Below, in pieces: positions 57,529-64,000 of a stretch of DNA of 64,000 bases (positions are counted from its first letter, which is position 1; each line of letters starts with the position of its first letter). Location of the stretch: positions 1 to 64,000 of the forward strand of contig NZ_RARC01000037.1 in NCBI RefSeq assembly GCF_003719305.1, in the 5' to 3' direction. The notes below the pieces were generated by a model, which was given only the letters and a program-made list of their open reading frames with translations, had not been told where the DNA came from and did no database searches. The DNA is from Mycolicibacterium stellerae. GTDB taxonomy: Bacteria > Actinomycetota > Actinomycetes > Mycobacteriales > Mycobacteriaceae. A program made the position numbers and the translations under genes.

Positions 57529-58297
57529 GCACACCGTCGGAGTCGGTGAAGACGTGGAAGGTCTCCCGCAGCGGTGGTTGTGCGGCGTACCAGTTGTCGC
57601 CGAACCGAACCACCGAGTATGCGCCGTCGGCGCCGAAAGACGCTGAGCGGGAATGTAACCAAAACGATCCGTCGCTGTCGTTGCGCGGTGTCAGGAAGAC
57701 TTGGATGCTGCCGCTTTCGAGCGGGAACGAGACATGGACATGCGGCTGCTCGTTGTCCGGCAGCCTGCCGACGCGGTAGAAGCCGCTGTAGACCTTTGAT
57801 CCGTCGGACTTCAGGTCGCGCACCCATGCTGCGCCCATTCGGTCGCCGCCTTCGTCATCGACGATCCGCACGGTGCTCGCCATTCCCCGGCTGACCGACA
57901 GCGGCTGCACCGGCAGCGCGAGCTGTCCGACCCGTCGACCCCACAGCCGCGCGATCAATTCACCGCCCGGCGCGAAGAGCGTGTTCCACTGCGACCACAC
58001 CTCCATCTGCCAGGCCGCCGTCTGCTCGTAGAAGTCGCGCACCCGGTCGTCGACCTTCGTCGACTCGAACTGCGGCCCGTCGAGCGCCGAGAACGCGGCA
58101 AGCAGCCCGTCGTGGGGTTGCGGCTTGCGGACGCGGCCCGTGGACTCGAGCACGTCGAGCCAGTCGTCGCCTCGCGCATCGGCGGCGTTGGACGGGGACG
58201 CGAGCCAGCGATCGTCGCCGGTGATATCGATCTGACGACCGACGACGCGCCAGAAGTAGCGCGTCGACAGGTCAAGCGCACGGGTCGTCACCGACAT
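57452..58297 (-). CDS. Conserved protein of unknown function
   Basis: A 281-residue soluble protein that I do not recognise. N-terminal half: LSTRYFWRVVGRQIDITGDD (~9-28), DDWLDVLESTGRVRKPQPHD (~43-62) and VWSQWNTLFAPGGELIARLW (~97-116); C-terminal half is beta-rich (SKVYSGFYRVGRLPDNEQPH, VHVSFPLESGSIQVFLTPRN, VHFVTDSDGV-like VFTDSDGVLRTDHWLRLGPW). No signal peptide. ATG 58297 was chosen because upstream sequence in frame is antisense to the oxygenase. It is divergent from the oxygenase gene and shares its palindromic operator region. Confidence 0.7.
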   Translation of the reverse strand: MSVTTRALDLSTRYFWRVVGRQIDITGDDRWLASPSNAADARGDDWLDVLESTGRVRKPQPHDGLLAAFSALDGPQFESTKVDDRVRDFYEQTAAWQMEVWSQWNTLFAPGGELIARLWGRRVGQLALPVQPLSVSRGMASTVRIVDDEGGDRMGAAWVRDLKSDGSKVYSGFYRVGRLPDNEQPHVHVSFPLESGSIQVFLTPRNDSDGSFWLHSRSASFGADGAYSVVRFGDNWYAAQPPLRETFHVFTDSDGVLRTDHWLRLGPWRALQLHYRLDRRR

Positions 58298-58336
58298 CGA
58301 GCAATCGTATGCGTGAAGCCGGTCACAGCGACTTGG

Positions 58337-58356
58337 TACAAAGTTCGAAATTTGTA
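58337..58356. promoter_or_regulatory. 20-bp palindromic operator before the oxygenase gene
   Basis: TACAAAGTTCGAAATTTGTA matches its reverse complement at 18 of 20 positions, with TTCGAA at the centre. It lies 39-12 bases from the starts of two divergent genes; a TetR gene follows the oxygenase. This is the expected shape of a TetR dimer site. Confidence 0.65.
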
Positions 58357-58368
58357 ACACTGTTGCAC

Positions 58369-59235
58369 ATGACGGAGTTGGCAGAGACCGGACAGCAGCT
58401 CGACGCGCTGCCCTTGGGACCGCAGTCTTTGGTCTGGCGCTATTTCGGCGACAACCGGATGTACCTGATCGGCCCCCGGCCCGCGGTGCTGCAGAACATG
58501 CTCGCCGAGCTCGGGCAGGGCGTGTTGGACCATTCGGTGTTCTTCGCCGACACCGCGGCGCGGGTGAAGCGGTCGCTGCCACCGATCTTCATGACGGTGT
58601 ACGGCAGCGACGACGACAACCCGGGCCTGCGGGTTCGCGACTTCCACACCGAGATCAAGGGCACGATGCCCAGCCAGAACGGGAAGGGGGAGCGCTATCA
58701 CGCGCTGAACCCGGAGACGTACTTCTGGGCGCATGCCACGTTCGTCGAGCAGGTGCTGTATTTCGCCGACACCTTCGTCAAGCGGCTCAGCCGCGAGGAG
58801 AAGGAGCAGATCTATCTCGAGTCCAAGACCTGGTATCGCCGCTACGGCGTCAGCGAACAGGCGATGCCCGCCGACTACGCCGGGTTCGAGCGGTATTGGA
58901 ACAAGATGATCGATGAGATCGTCGTCGCCCATCCGACCGCGAAATACGGCGTCGGCTACGTCACCAAGGGTTATCCGTGCCCGAAGGGCGTGCCACCGGC
59001 GCTGTGGCGGGTGGTCTCCGCGGTGTTCAACCCTGCCGCGGCGTTCCTGACCACGGGCGGCATGCCGCCGCGCACCCGTGAGCTGCTGGGGTTGCCGTGG
59101 ACCGAGCGCCAGGAGCGCCGGTACCAACGCTTCGCGGCGCTGTGGCGGTCGCGTCCGGTCAACTGGGTGTGGGATCATCTGCCGATGCGGCTGCGCTACA
59201 ACAAATTCGCTCAAACCGGGTATGCCCGCTCCTGA
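58369..59235 (+). CDS. DUF2236 (MpaB/rubber oxygenase-like) oxygenase family protein
   Basis: A 288-residue all-helical protein of the ER-bound oxygenase MpaB/Lcp-type family. LVWRYFGDNRMYLIGPRPAV (~21-40), MLAELGQGVLDHSVFFADTA (~44-63), TVYGSDDDNPGLRVRDFHTE (~76-95) and YFWAHATFVEQVLYFADTF (~119-137, with the HxxF/His ligand candidates for haem b). Relatives cleave double bonds of latex or act in mycophenolic acid synthesis; substrate here unknown. ATG 58369 lies 12 bases after the palindrome. It overlaps tetR by 14 bases. Confidence 0.87.
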   Translation: MTELAETGQQLDALPLGPQSLVWRYFGDNRMYLIGPRPAVLQNMLAELGQGVLDHSVFFADTAARVKRSLPPIFMTVYGSDDDNPGLRVRDFHTEIKGTMPSQNGKGERYHALNPETYFWAHATFVEQVLYFADTFVKRLSREEKEQIYLESKTWYRRYGVSEQAMPADYAGFERYWNKMIDEIVVAHPTAKYGVGYVTKGYPCPKGVPPALWRVVSAVFNPAAAFLTTGGMPPRTRELLGLPWTERQERRYQRFAALWRSRPVNWVWDHLPMRLRYNKFAQTGYARS

Positions 59236-59824
59236 TCCGAGCACAGAAGCCATCCTCGACGCCGCTGTCGTCGAGTTCGAGCGGCATGGCCTGCGTCGGG
59301 TCGCGCTGGAAGACGTGGCCCGGCGCGCAGGAGTCAGCCGCACGACCATCTACCGGCGGTTCGCCAACAAGGACGAGCTGATCGCCGCCGTCGTCGAGCG
59401 GGAGAACGTGTCGCTGTTCGCCGACATCGCCGCCGAGCTGAAACACGCTGGGCCGCAGTCGAATTACTATGTCGAGGCGTTCACGCTGTCGATCCTGCGG
59501 TTCCGTAGGCACCGGGTGCTGAACCGGATGATGAGCGACGAACCCGCGCTGGTGCTCGAGCTGGCCAGCAGACACTATGGCGCGGGGATCGAGCGGATGG
59601 CCGACGCGTTGCGCGAGATCTTCCCCGACGGGTTCGCCGACCGCATCGGCGAGCAGGCGGTCGACGACCTGGCCGACACGATCCTGCGCTACGCGGCGAT
59701 GGCGCTGCTGCTTCCCGGCGCCGGTCCGCTTGACACCGCCGACGACATCCGCGCGTTCGCGACCCGGCACTTCCTGCCCAGCCTGCCAACGGCCCTGCGG
59801 GCGGTCCCCGCGGTCCCGGCCTAA
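59222..59824 (+). CDS. TetR-family regulator
   Basis: A 200-residue regulator. HTH ~8-55: AILDAAVVEFERHGLRRVAL, EDVARRAGVSRTTIYRRFAN, KDELIAAVV. The C-terminal domain has SILRFRRHRVLNRMMSDEPA and AMALLLPGAGPLDTADDI. ATG 59222 lies inside the end of the oxygenase gene. It probably represses the oxygenase through the 58337-58356 palindrome. A hairpin repeat follows the stop. Confidence 0.88.
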   Translation: MPAPDPSTEAILDAAVVEFERHGLRRVALEDVARRAGVSRTTIYRRFANKDELIAAVVERENVSLFADIAAELKHAGPQSNYYVEAFTLSILRFRRHRVLNRMMSDEPALVLELASRHYGAGIERMADALREIFPDGFADRIGEQAVDDLADTILRYAAMALLLPGAGPLDTADDIRAFATRHFLPSLPTALRAVPAVPA

Positions 59825-59840
59825 GCGCGCCCGGCCTAAG

Positions 59841-59902
59841 CGCGAGCAGACGCAAAAGTACCCAAAAAGGCAGCGTTGAGGGTACTTTTGCGTCTGCTCG
59901 CG
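59841..59902. repeat. Intergenic hairpin repeat, copy 2 (perfect)
   Basis: Arms of 23 bases, starting CGCGAGCAGACGCAAAAGTA (59841-59863) and returning at 59880-59902, are perfect reverse complements around a 16-base loop. The first 14-16 bases of each arm equal the arms at 8786-8849. It lies between the TetR gene and the next start. The preceding CCCGGCCTAAGCGCG is also duplicated. Likely a dispersed palindromic repeat that can serve as terminator. Confidence 0.85.
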
Positions 59903-59921
59903 GGTTGCATAGGGTGGTCAT

Positions 59922-60404
59922 GTGACGCCGCTGGACCGGATCGCACCGGCCTTCATCGAAATGGCCCACTCGATCGTGTGGGCTTCGGCGGCGACCGTCG
60001 ACGCGGACTGTCGTCCGCGCAGCCGAATCCTGCACCCGTTCTGGGAGTGGGACGGCACCGACCTGTTCGGCTGGATCGCGACGGTACCCAGCCCCGTGAA
60101 GCGGGCACATCTGGCCGTGCACCCCGAGATGTCGGTGAGCTACTGGGCGCCCAGCCACGACACCTGCAGCGCCGAGTGCCTTGTGGAGTGGTATTCCGAC
60201 GACGAGACCCGAAAAGCGGTGTGGGACAAATTCGCCAACGGCCCGGCGCCGGTGGGCTACGACCCGACGATCATCCCGATGTGGAAGGACGGCCCGACGT
60301 CAGACGCATTCGCCGTGCTGCGGCTGAGCCCGTATCGGCTGAGGGTGATGCCCGGCACCGTGATGACGCGGGGCGAAGGCGAGGTTCTGCTCTGGCACTC
60401 GTGA
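59922..60404 (+). CDS. Pyridoxamine 5'-phosphate oxidase-fold protein
   Basis: A 160-residue split-barrel flavin or F420-binding fold protein. IVWASAATVDADCRPRSRIL (~18-37), HPFWEWDGTDLFGWIATVPS (~38-57), SVSYWAPSHDTCSAECLVEW (~71-90) and the C-terminal DAFAVLRLSPYRLRVMPGTV. It begins at GTG 59922 right after the hairpin repeat. The stop overlaps the P450 start (GTGA), so both are co-translated. Confidence 0.8.
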   Translation: MTPLDRIAPAFIEMAHSIVWASAATVDADCRPRSRILHPFWEWDGTDLFGWIATVPSPVKRAHLAVHPEMSVSYWAPSHDTCSAECLVEWYSDDETRKAVWDKFANGPAPVGYDPTIIPMWKDGPTSDAFAVLRLSPYRLRVMPGTVMTRGEGEVLLWHS

Positions 60405-61750
60405 CCGACGTCAGCGCGCTGCCGCTGGCCCCGAAGAACCCGCTGTCGATCCGGCAACTGCTGCGGGCGGTGCGCAACCTGGACGCCGGACAGGAGGTGC
60501 TGCGCGACGCGGGCGGCACCGTCACCCGCATCCAGTTCGGCCCGAAGTGGTTGGCGCCGCCGGTCGTGGCCGTGTTCTCGCCAAGCGGGATCCGCGACGT
60601 GTTGGGCCGAAACGATGCCGCCGCCGAGCGGTGCGTCGTGCACGAAGAAGTGCAGCACCTCGGGGGCGACAGCCTGTTCGTCCTGCGCAACGAGCCGTGG
60701 CTGCCCCGCAAGCGCGCGCTGCAGCCGGTCTTCACCAAGCCGAACGTCCGAAATTTCGGCGGCCACATGTCGCGGGCCGCGCAAGCGTTGTGCGAAAGCT
60801 GGCCGGACAGTGGCGAAGTCGACCTCGACGTCGACTGCAGGCGGGTGACCATGCGGTCGTTGGGCCGATCGGTTCTCGGCCTGGACCTCAACGATCGCGA
60901 AGATGTGATCGCCGAGCACATGCACGTCGCGTCGGCCTACACCGCCGACCGTGCGCTGCGTCCGGTGCGTGCCCCCCGGTGGTTGCCGACGCCCGCACGG
61001 GCCCGCGCGCGTGCAGCGGTGGTGGCGTTGCGCAGCGTCACCGCCGACATGCTGCAGGCGTGCCGTGCGGACCCGACGCTGGATGCGCCGCTCGTACACG
61101 CCTTGCTCGCGGCCACCGATCCCGAAACAGGGCGGTCCATCGCCGACGACGACATCATCAACGACCTGCTGATCTTCATGCTGGCGGGCCACGACACGAC
61201 GGCGACGGCCCTCACCTACGCATTGTGGGTGCTGGGACACCATCCCGATGTGCAGGACCGGGTGGCCGCCGAGGTGCGCGAGATCGGCGATCGCGAGATC
61301 ACGCCCGACGATGTATCCCGGCTCGGCTACACGGTGCAGGTGCTGCACGAGGCGCTGCGGCTCTGCCCGCCCGCCGCTGGCGTCGGCCGGATGGCGGTGA
61401 GCGACTTCGCCGTGGACGGCTACCGGGTTCAGGCGGGCACCCTCGTCCTGGTGGGAATCTATGCGGTGCACCGGGATCCGGACGCCTGGCCGAACCCACT
61501 CGAGTTCGATCCCGACCGATTCAGCCCAGAGGTCGCCAAGGCCCGCGACCGCTGGCAGTTCATCCCATTCGCGGGTGGCTCGCGGTCGTGCATCGGCGAA
61601 CACTTCGCGCGGCTGGAGACCACCCTGGCGCTGGCCACGATCATCCGGGCGATGGAGATCAAATCTGTCGACGACGACTTTCCCGTCGAGGTGCCGTTCA
61701 CCACGGTCGCCAAGGGTCCGATCCGCGCGGAGGTGACGACGCGGAAGTGA
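60401..61750 (+). CDS. Cytochrome P450
   Basis: A 449-residue P450. I-helix FMLAGHDTTATALTYALWVL (~262-281, AGHDTT), ExxR in VLHEALRLCPP (~317-327), and haem loop FIPFAGGSRSCIGEHFARLE (~387-406) with Cys thiolate in FxxGxRxCxG. The N-terminus (PKNPLSIRQLLRAVRNLDAG) lacks a membrane anchor, fitting soluble bacterial P450s. Subfamily not assigned. GTG 60401. No ferredoxin gene is adjacent. It is the middle gene of a tight unit with the flavin-fold and NUDIX genes. Confidence 0.95.
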   Translation: MTDVSALPLAPKNPLSIRQLLRAVRNLDAGQEVLRDAGGTVTRIQFGPKWLAPPVVAVFSPSGIRDVLGRNDAAAERCVVHEEVQHLGGDSLFVLRNEPWLPRKRALQPVFTKPNVRNFGGHMSRAAQALCESWPDSGEVDLDVDCRRVTMRSLGRSVLGLDLNDREDVIAEHMHVASAYTADRALRPVRAPRWLPTPARARARAAVVALRSVTADMLQACRADPTLDAPLVHALLAATDPETGRSIADDDIINDLLIFMLAGHDTTATALTYALWVLGHHPDVQDRVAAEVREIGDREITPDDVSRLGYTVQVLHEALRLCPPAAGVGRMAVSDFAVDGYRVQAGTLVLVGIYAVHRDPDAWPNPLEFDPDRFSPEVAKARDRWQFIPFAGGSRSCIGEHFARLETTLALATIIRAMEIKSVDDDFPVEVPFTTVAKGPIRAEVTTRK

Positions 61751-62148
61751 ACGCGCCGCCGGTGATTCGGGTAGCCGCCGCGGTGATCCTCGACGCGGGC
61801 GGCCGCATGCTCGTCGTTCGCAAGCGAGGGACCGCGATGTTCATGCAGCCGGGCGGCAAGATCATGGCTGGTGAGTCCGCCGCAGAGGCGCTGCACCGCG
61901 AGATAGCCGAAGAACTCGACGTCGGGGTGACGGCATCGAGCGTTCGAGCGCTCGGGCGGCACGTCGCCCACGCTGCCAATGAGCCGGGGCACACGGTCGA
62001 GGCGGACGTGTTCCTGGTGAGCCTCGCGGGGCAGCCGCGCGCCGCCGCCGAGATCGACGAGATCGCCTGGGTGGACCCGGTCGATCCGGGCGACATCGAA
62101 CTCGCGCCGCTGACGAAACACGCGATCCTCAGCCTCCTGCGCCGCTGA
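61747..62148 (+). CDS. NUDIX hydrolase
   Basis: A 133-residue hydrolase. The NUDIX box spans ~39-61: GKIMAGESAAEALHREIAEE, then LDV, matching GX5EX7REUXEEXGU except that the final G is D. The preceding FMQPGGK and RMLVVRKRG strands are typical. It cleaves a nucleoside diphosphate-linked compound; substrate unknown. GTG 61747 overlaps the P450 stop (GTGA). Confidence 0.9.
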   Translation: MNAPPVIRVAAAVILDAGGRMLVVRKRGTAMFMQPGGKIMAGESAAEALHREIAEELDVGVTASSVRALGRHVAHAANEPGHTVEADVFLVSLAGQPRAAAEIDEIAWVDPVDPGDIELAPLTKHAILSLLRR

Positions 62149-62150
62149 AC

Positions 62151-62531
62151 TCAGCGCCGCGTCAGCAGGACGGCCGAGTCAAAAGGCAGTCGCGGGAAGA
62201 TCACCCGCCAGAAGCCGGTCACGTGTGCGGCCGCTTCAGCCTTGGGCATCACCCGCGGCTCGGTCAGCCTGATCGTCTTGCCCTTGTGCCGCAGCTCCGC
62301 GTTGCCCGCGGCGGTGACGTTCTTCAGCCAGTCGCGATTGGGTCCGTAGGTAAGCAGCACCGCAACGCCGTCGTCGGTCGGGAAGACGTTGAGGGGCGTT
62401 CGGTAGGCCTTGCCGGATTTGCGGCCGACGTGCTCGAGGATGCCGAACCCCGGCAGCCAGCCCGCCCACAGCCGCTGGACGGGGTTGGTCACGTGCTTGT
62501 TGAACCGGGCCACCCATTGCGGTACCTGCAC
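62151..62531 (-). CDS. F420-dependent nitroreductase/DUF385 family protein, paralogue 1
   Basis: A 126-residue split-barrel protein of the deazaflavin (Ddn-like) family. FNKHVTNPVQRLWAGWLPGF (~10-29), GILEHVGRKSGKAYRTPLNV (~30-49; GRxSGxxYxxPL hallmark), VLLTYGPNRDWLKNVTAAGN (~58-77) and ELRHKGKTIRLTEPRVM. GTG 62531 is the only start close to the first helix. It stops two bases from the NUDIX gene (convergent) and is divergent from a second DUF385-like gene. Confidence 0.82.
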   Translation of the reverse strand: MQVPQWVARFNKHVTNPVQRLWAGWLPGFGILEHVGRKSGKAYRTPLNVFPTDDGVAVLLTYGPNRDWLKNVTAAGNAELRHKGKTIRLTEPRVMPKAEAAAHVTGFWRVIFPRLPFDSAVLLTRR

Positions 62532-62552
62532 ACGGCCATCAAACTCGGGGCT

Positions 62553-62936
62553 ATGGCCTATATCAAGCCTCCATGGTTCGTTCGCAAGATCTTCAACAGG
62601 GTCGCGATGGCGACCGGGCTCGGCAACAGCGTGACGCTGACGGTGACCAAACGCGTCAGCAAGCAACCGCAGCACATTCCGGTGGTGGTGCCCGAGGTCG
62701 GCGGCGTGAAGTACCTGGTGTCGACGCGCGGCGAAGCGGAATGGGTGAAGAACGTCCGGGCCGACCCGAAGGTGAAGCTCGACGACGCGAGCTACGTCGC
62801 CACCGAGGTCCCCGTCGCCGAGCGGGGCCCGATCATCGCCGCGTACCGGCCGCTGGCAGGCAAGGTCGTCGAGGGCTACTGGAAGCAGCTACCCGCCGAC
62901 GAGGACCACCCCACGTTCGCGCTGGCGCCGGGCTGA
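62553..62936 (+). CDS. F420-dependent nitroreductase/DUF385 family protein, paralogue 2
   Basis: A 127-residue relative of the same split-barrel fold: PPWFVRKIFNRVAMATGLGN (~6-25), VPEVGGVKYLVSTRGEAEWV (~47-66), KNVRADPKVKLDDASYVATE (~67-86). The GRxSGxxxxxPL motif is weaker than in the neighbour. ATG 62553, 21 bases from the divergent start, so promoters must overlap the genes. The stop overlaps the PASTA gene start (TGATG). Confidence 0.8.
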   Translation: MAYIKPPWFVRKIFNRVAMATGLGNSVTLTVTKRVSKQPQHIPVVVPEVGGVKYLVSTRGEAEWVKNVRADPKVKLDDASYVATEVPVAERGPIIAAYRPLAGKVVEGYWKQLPADEDHPTFALAPG

Positions 62937-63223
62937 TGATGCTCGGCCGGGGCCTCATCGCCGCCGTGATCATGGTCGGCGGCGTGGCGTGTTCGGCGCA
63001 AGCGTCGGCAAGCCCACGCGACGTGGTCATCCCGAACCTGGTCGGGATGTATTGGGCGGATGCCGAACCACAGCTGCGCGCTCTGGGTTGGGATGGCGCG
63101 CTCAACAGGGCCCCTGACCTGCGGGCAGCCCCCGGTGATCGCAATCGAATCCTGGCCCAGGACCCGGCTGCGGGCGAGCATCTCGACGCCGATGGTGTGA
63201 TCACACTGCGGTTCGGCGCCTGA
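62936..63223 (+). CDS. Secreted single-PASTA-domain protein
   Basis: A 95-residue exported protein. Signal peptide ~1-26 (LGRGLIAAVIMVGGVACSAQ, cleavage near ASA-S); the Cys is not in a good lipobox. One PASTA domain follows: DVVIPNLVGMYWADAEPQLR (~29-48), ALGWDGALNRAPDLR, ILAQDPAAGEHLDADGVITL. PASTA domains bind peptidoglycan or beta-lactams in PknB and PBPs; a free secreted domain is a possible cell-wall sensor or ligand. ATG 62936 overlaps the previous stop. Confidence 0.82.
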   Translation: MMLGRGLIAAVIMVGGVACSAQASASPRDVVIPNLVGMYWADAEPQLRALGWDGALNRAPDLRAAPGDRNRILAQDPAAGEHLDADGVITLRFGA

Positions 63224-63264
63224 CGCCCGCCGATTTCTGCGTGAGGGCCGTTATCCGGCGGGCG
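63224..63264 (+). terminator. Hairpin after the PASTA gene
   Basis: CGCCCGCCG (63224-63232) and CGGCGGGCG (63256-63264), nine perfect pairs with a 23-base loop, immediately after the stop codon. No U tract. Confidence 0.5.
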
Positions 63265-63362
63265 ATCGCGACCCTCGTGCAGATCTCGACACCGCAGCAC
63301 GCCCGGCTCCACCACTACACCCTGTAGTTGACGCGCTCCGGGCAGCTGGAACACTGGTGGCC

Positions 63363-64000
63363 ATGGTCAGCACAGACGTCTCCGCGAAACTCTTCGCCGA
63401 CGCGTGCGCCCTCATCCCCGGCGGCGTGAACTCGCCGGTGCGGGCGTTCACCGCGGTCGGCGGCACCCCGCGCTTCATCACCTCCGCCGAGGGCTACTGG
63501 CTGACCGACGCCGACGGCAACCGATACGTGGACCTGGTGTGCTCATGGGGCCCGATGATCCTCGGCCACGCCCATCCCGCCGTCGTCGAAGCCGTTCAGC
63601 GCGCCGCGGCGGGCGGGCTGTCCTTCGGCGCCCCGACGCCCAGCGAGACCGAGCTGGCCGCAGAGATCATCGGACGGGTCGACGCCGTCGAACGGCTGCG
63701 GCTGGTCAACTCGGGCACCGAGGCGACGATGAGTGCGATCCGGCTGGCCCGCGGGTTCACCGGCCGCGCCAAGATCGTCAAGTTTTCCGGCTGCTATCAC
63801 GGCCACAGCGATGCGCTGCTTGCCGACGCGGGCTCCGGCGTCGCGACGCTCGGGCTGCCGTCCTCGCCCGGCGTCACAGGTGCCGCGGCCGCCGACACGA
63901 TCGTGCTGCCGTACAACAACGTCCCGGCACTCGAGGACGTGTTCGCCCGGTTCGGCGACGAGATCGCCTGCGTGATCAGCGAGGCCAGCCCGGGCAATAT
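63363..64000 (+). CDS. hemL: Glutamate-1-semialdehyde 2,1-aminomutase, 5' part (continues beyond window)
   Basis: The first ~212 residues of HemL (Rv0524), which makes ALA from glutamate-1-semialdehyde. CALIPGGVNSPVRAFTAVGG (~15-34), YVDLVCSWGPMILGHAHPAV (~59-78), GAPTPSETELAAEIIGRVDA (~91-110), LVNSGTEATMSAIRLARGFT (~116-135) and the PLP-contact YHGHSDALLADAGSG (~145-159) are present. The PLP lysine lies downstream of the window. ATG 63363. It completes the C5 haem pathway that starts with hemA, 11 kb upstream, but is not in the hem operon. Confidence 0.96.
   Translation, partial: MVSTDVSAKLFADACALIPGGVNSPVRAFTAVGGTPRFITSAEGYWLTDADGNRYVDLVCSWGPMILGHAHPAVVEAVQRAAAGGLSFGAPTPSETELAAEIIGRVDAVERLRLVNSGTEATMSAIRLARGFTGRAKIVKFSGCYHGHSDALLADAGSGVATLGLPSSPGVTGAAAADTIVLPYNNVPALEDVFARFGDEIACVISEASPGN

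Noticed and set aside
63241..63327. 28-codon GTG frame before hemL as a possible leader peptide
   Set aside because: No amino-acid run, no ribosome-binding site and no attenuator pairing; its 5' end is inside the terminator-like hairpin.

Overview
The window is a 64 kb piece of a high-GC mycobacterial chromosome, most likely from a rapidly growing Mycolicibacterium. Gene order follows the M. tuberculosis Rv0458-Rv0524 segment almost step by step (aldehyde dehydrogenase end, lpdC, ramB, icl, fadB2, umaA, hbhA, deoC, murB, mshA, gpm1, senX3-regX3, ppx1, proC, the bS22 gene, serB1, hemA-C-D-B, hemL). This match comes from recognising protein families and was not computed. Genes are tightly packed, GTG and TTG starts are common, and many neighbours overlap by ATGA or GTGA.

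Layout. 1-4 kb: aldehyde dehydrogenase end with a DUF779 partner, two membrane proteins, lipoamide dehydrogenase, then an A+T-rich scar with a truncated glyoxalase remnant and a small secreted protein. 4-11 kb: carbon and lipid metabolism (RamB regulator, acyl-ACP thioesterase, isocitrate lyase, 3-hydroxyacyl-CoA dehydrogenase, mycolic acid methyltransferase). 11-18 kb: a 57-codon proline-rich secreted peptide, PPK2-type kinase, TetR, DUF445, HTH regulator, heparin-binding haemagglutinin and deoC. 18-21 kb: an accessory insertion with a ureohydrolase and a sodium:solute symporter. The symporter leader matches the guanidine-I (ykkC) riboswitch, and a nitrilase gene reduced to its two ends lies beside it. 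21-34 kb: methyltransferase, two DUF2505 proteins, murB, an L,D-transpeptidase, a PE-PPE-domain hydrolase, an SDR, a ROK regulator behind a polycysteine leader peptide, mshA (mycothiol), gpm1 and senX3-regX3.

34-41 kb: a Cys-rich conserved protein and an accessory catabolic block (TctABC tripartite importer, GntR regulator, PrpD and PrpB homologues, no prpC). 41-50 kb: ppx1 to serB1, conserved envelope and housekeeping genes including the 33-residue ribosomal protein bS22. 50-57.5 kb: glutaredoxin-like gene, haem operon hemA-hemC-hemD-hemB and four small membrane proteins. 57.5-63.2 kb: an accessory redox cluster (DUF2236 oxygenase, TetR, flavin-fold protein, cytochrome P450, NUDIX, two DUF385 proteins, a PASTA protein). 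The window ends inside hemL.

The most interesting items are the guanidine-riboswitch transporter/ureohydrolase locus with a non-canonical start codon, the leaderless polycysteine upstream ORF before the ROK-mshA region, the import-plus-methylcitrate-cycle cluster without a synthase, a repeated intergenic hairpin, and several small genes that standard gene calling would miss.
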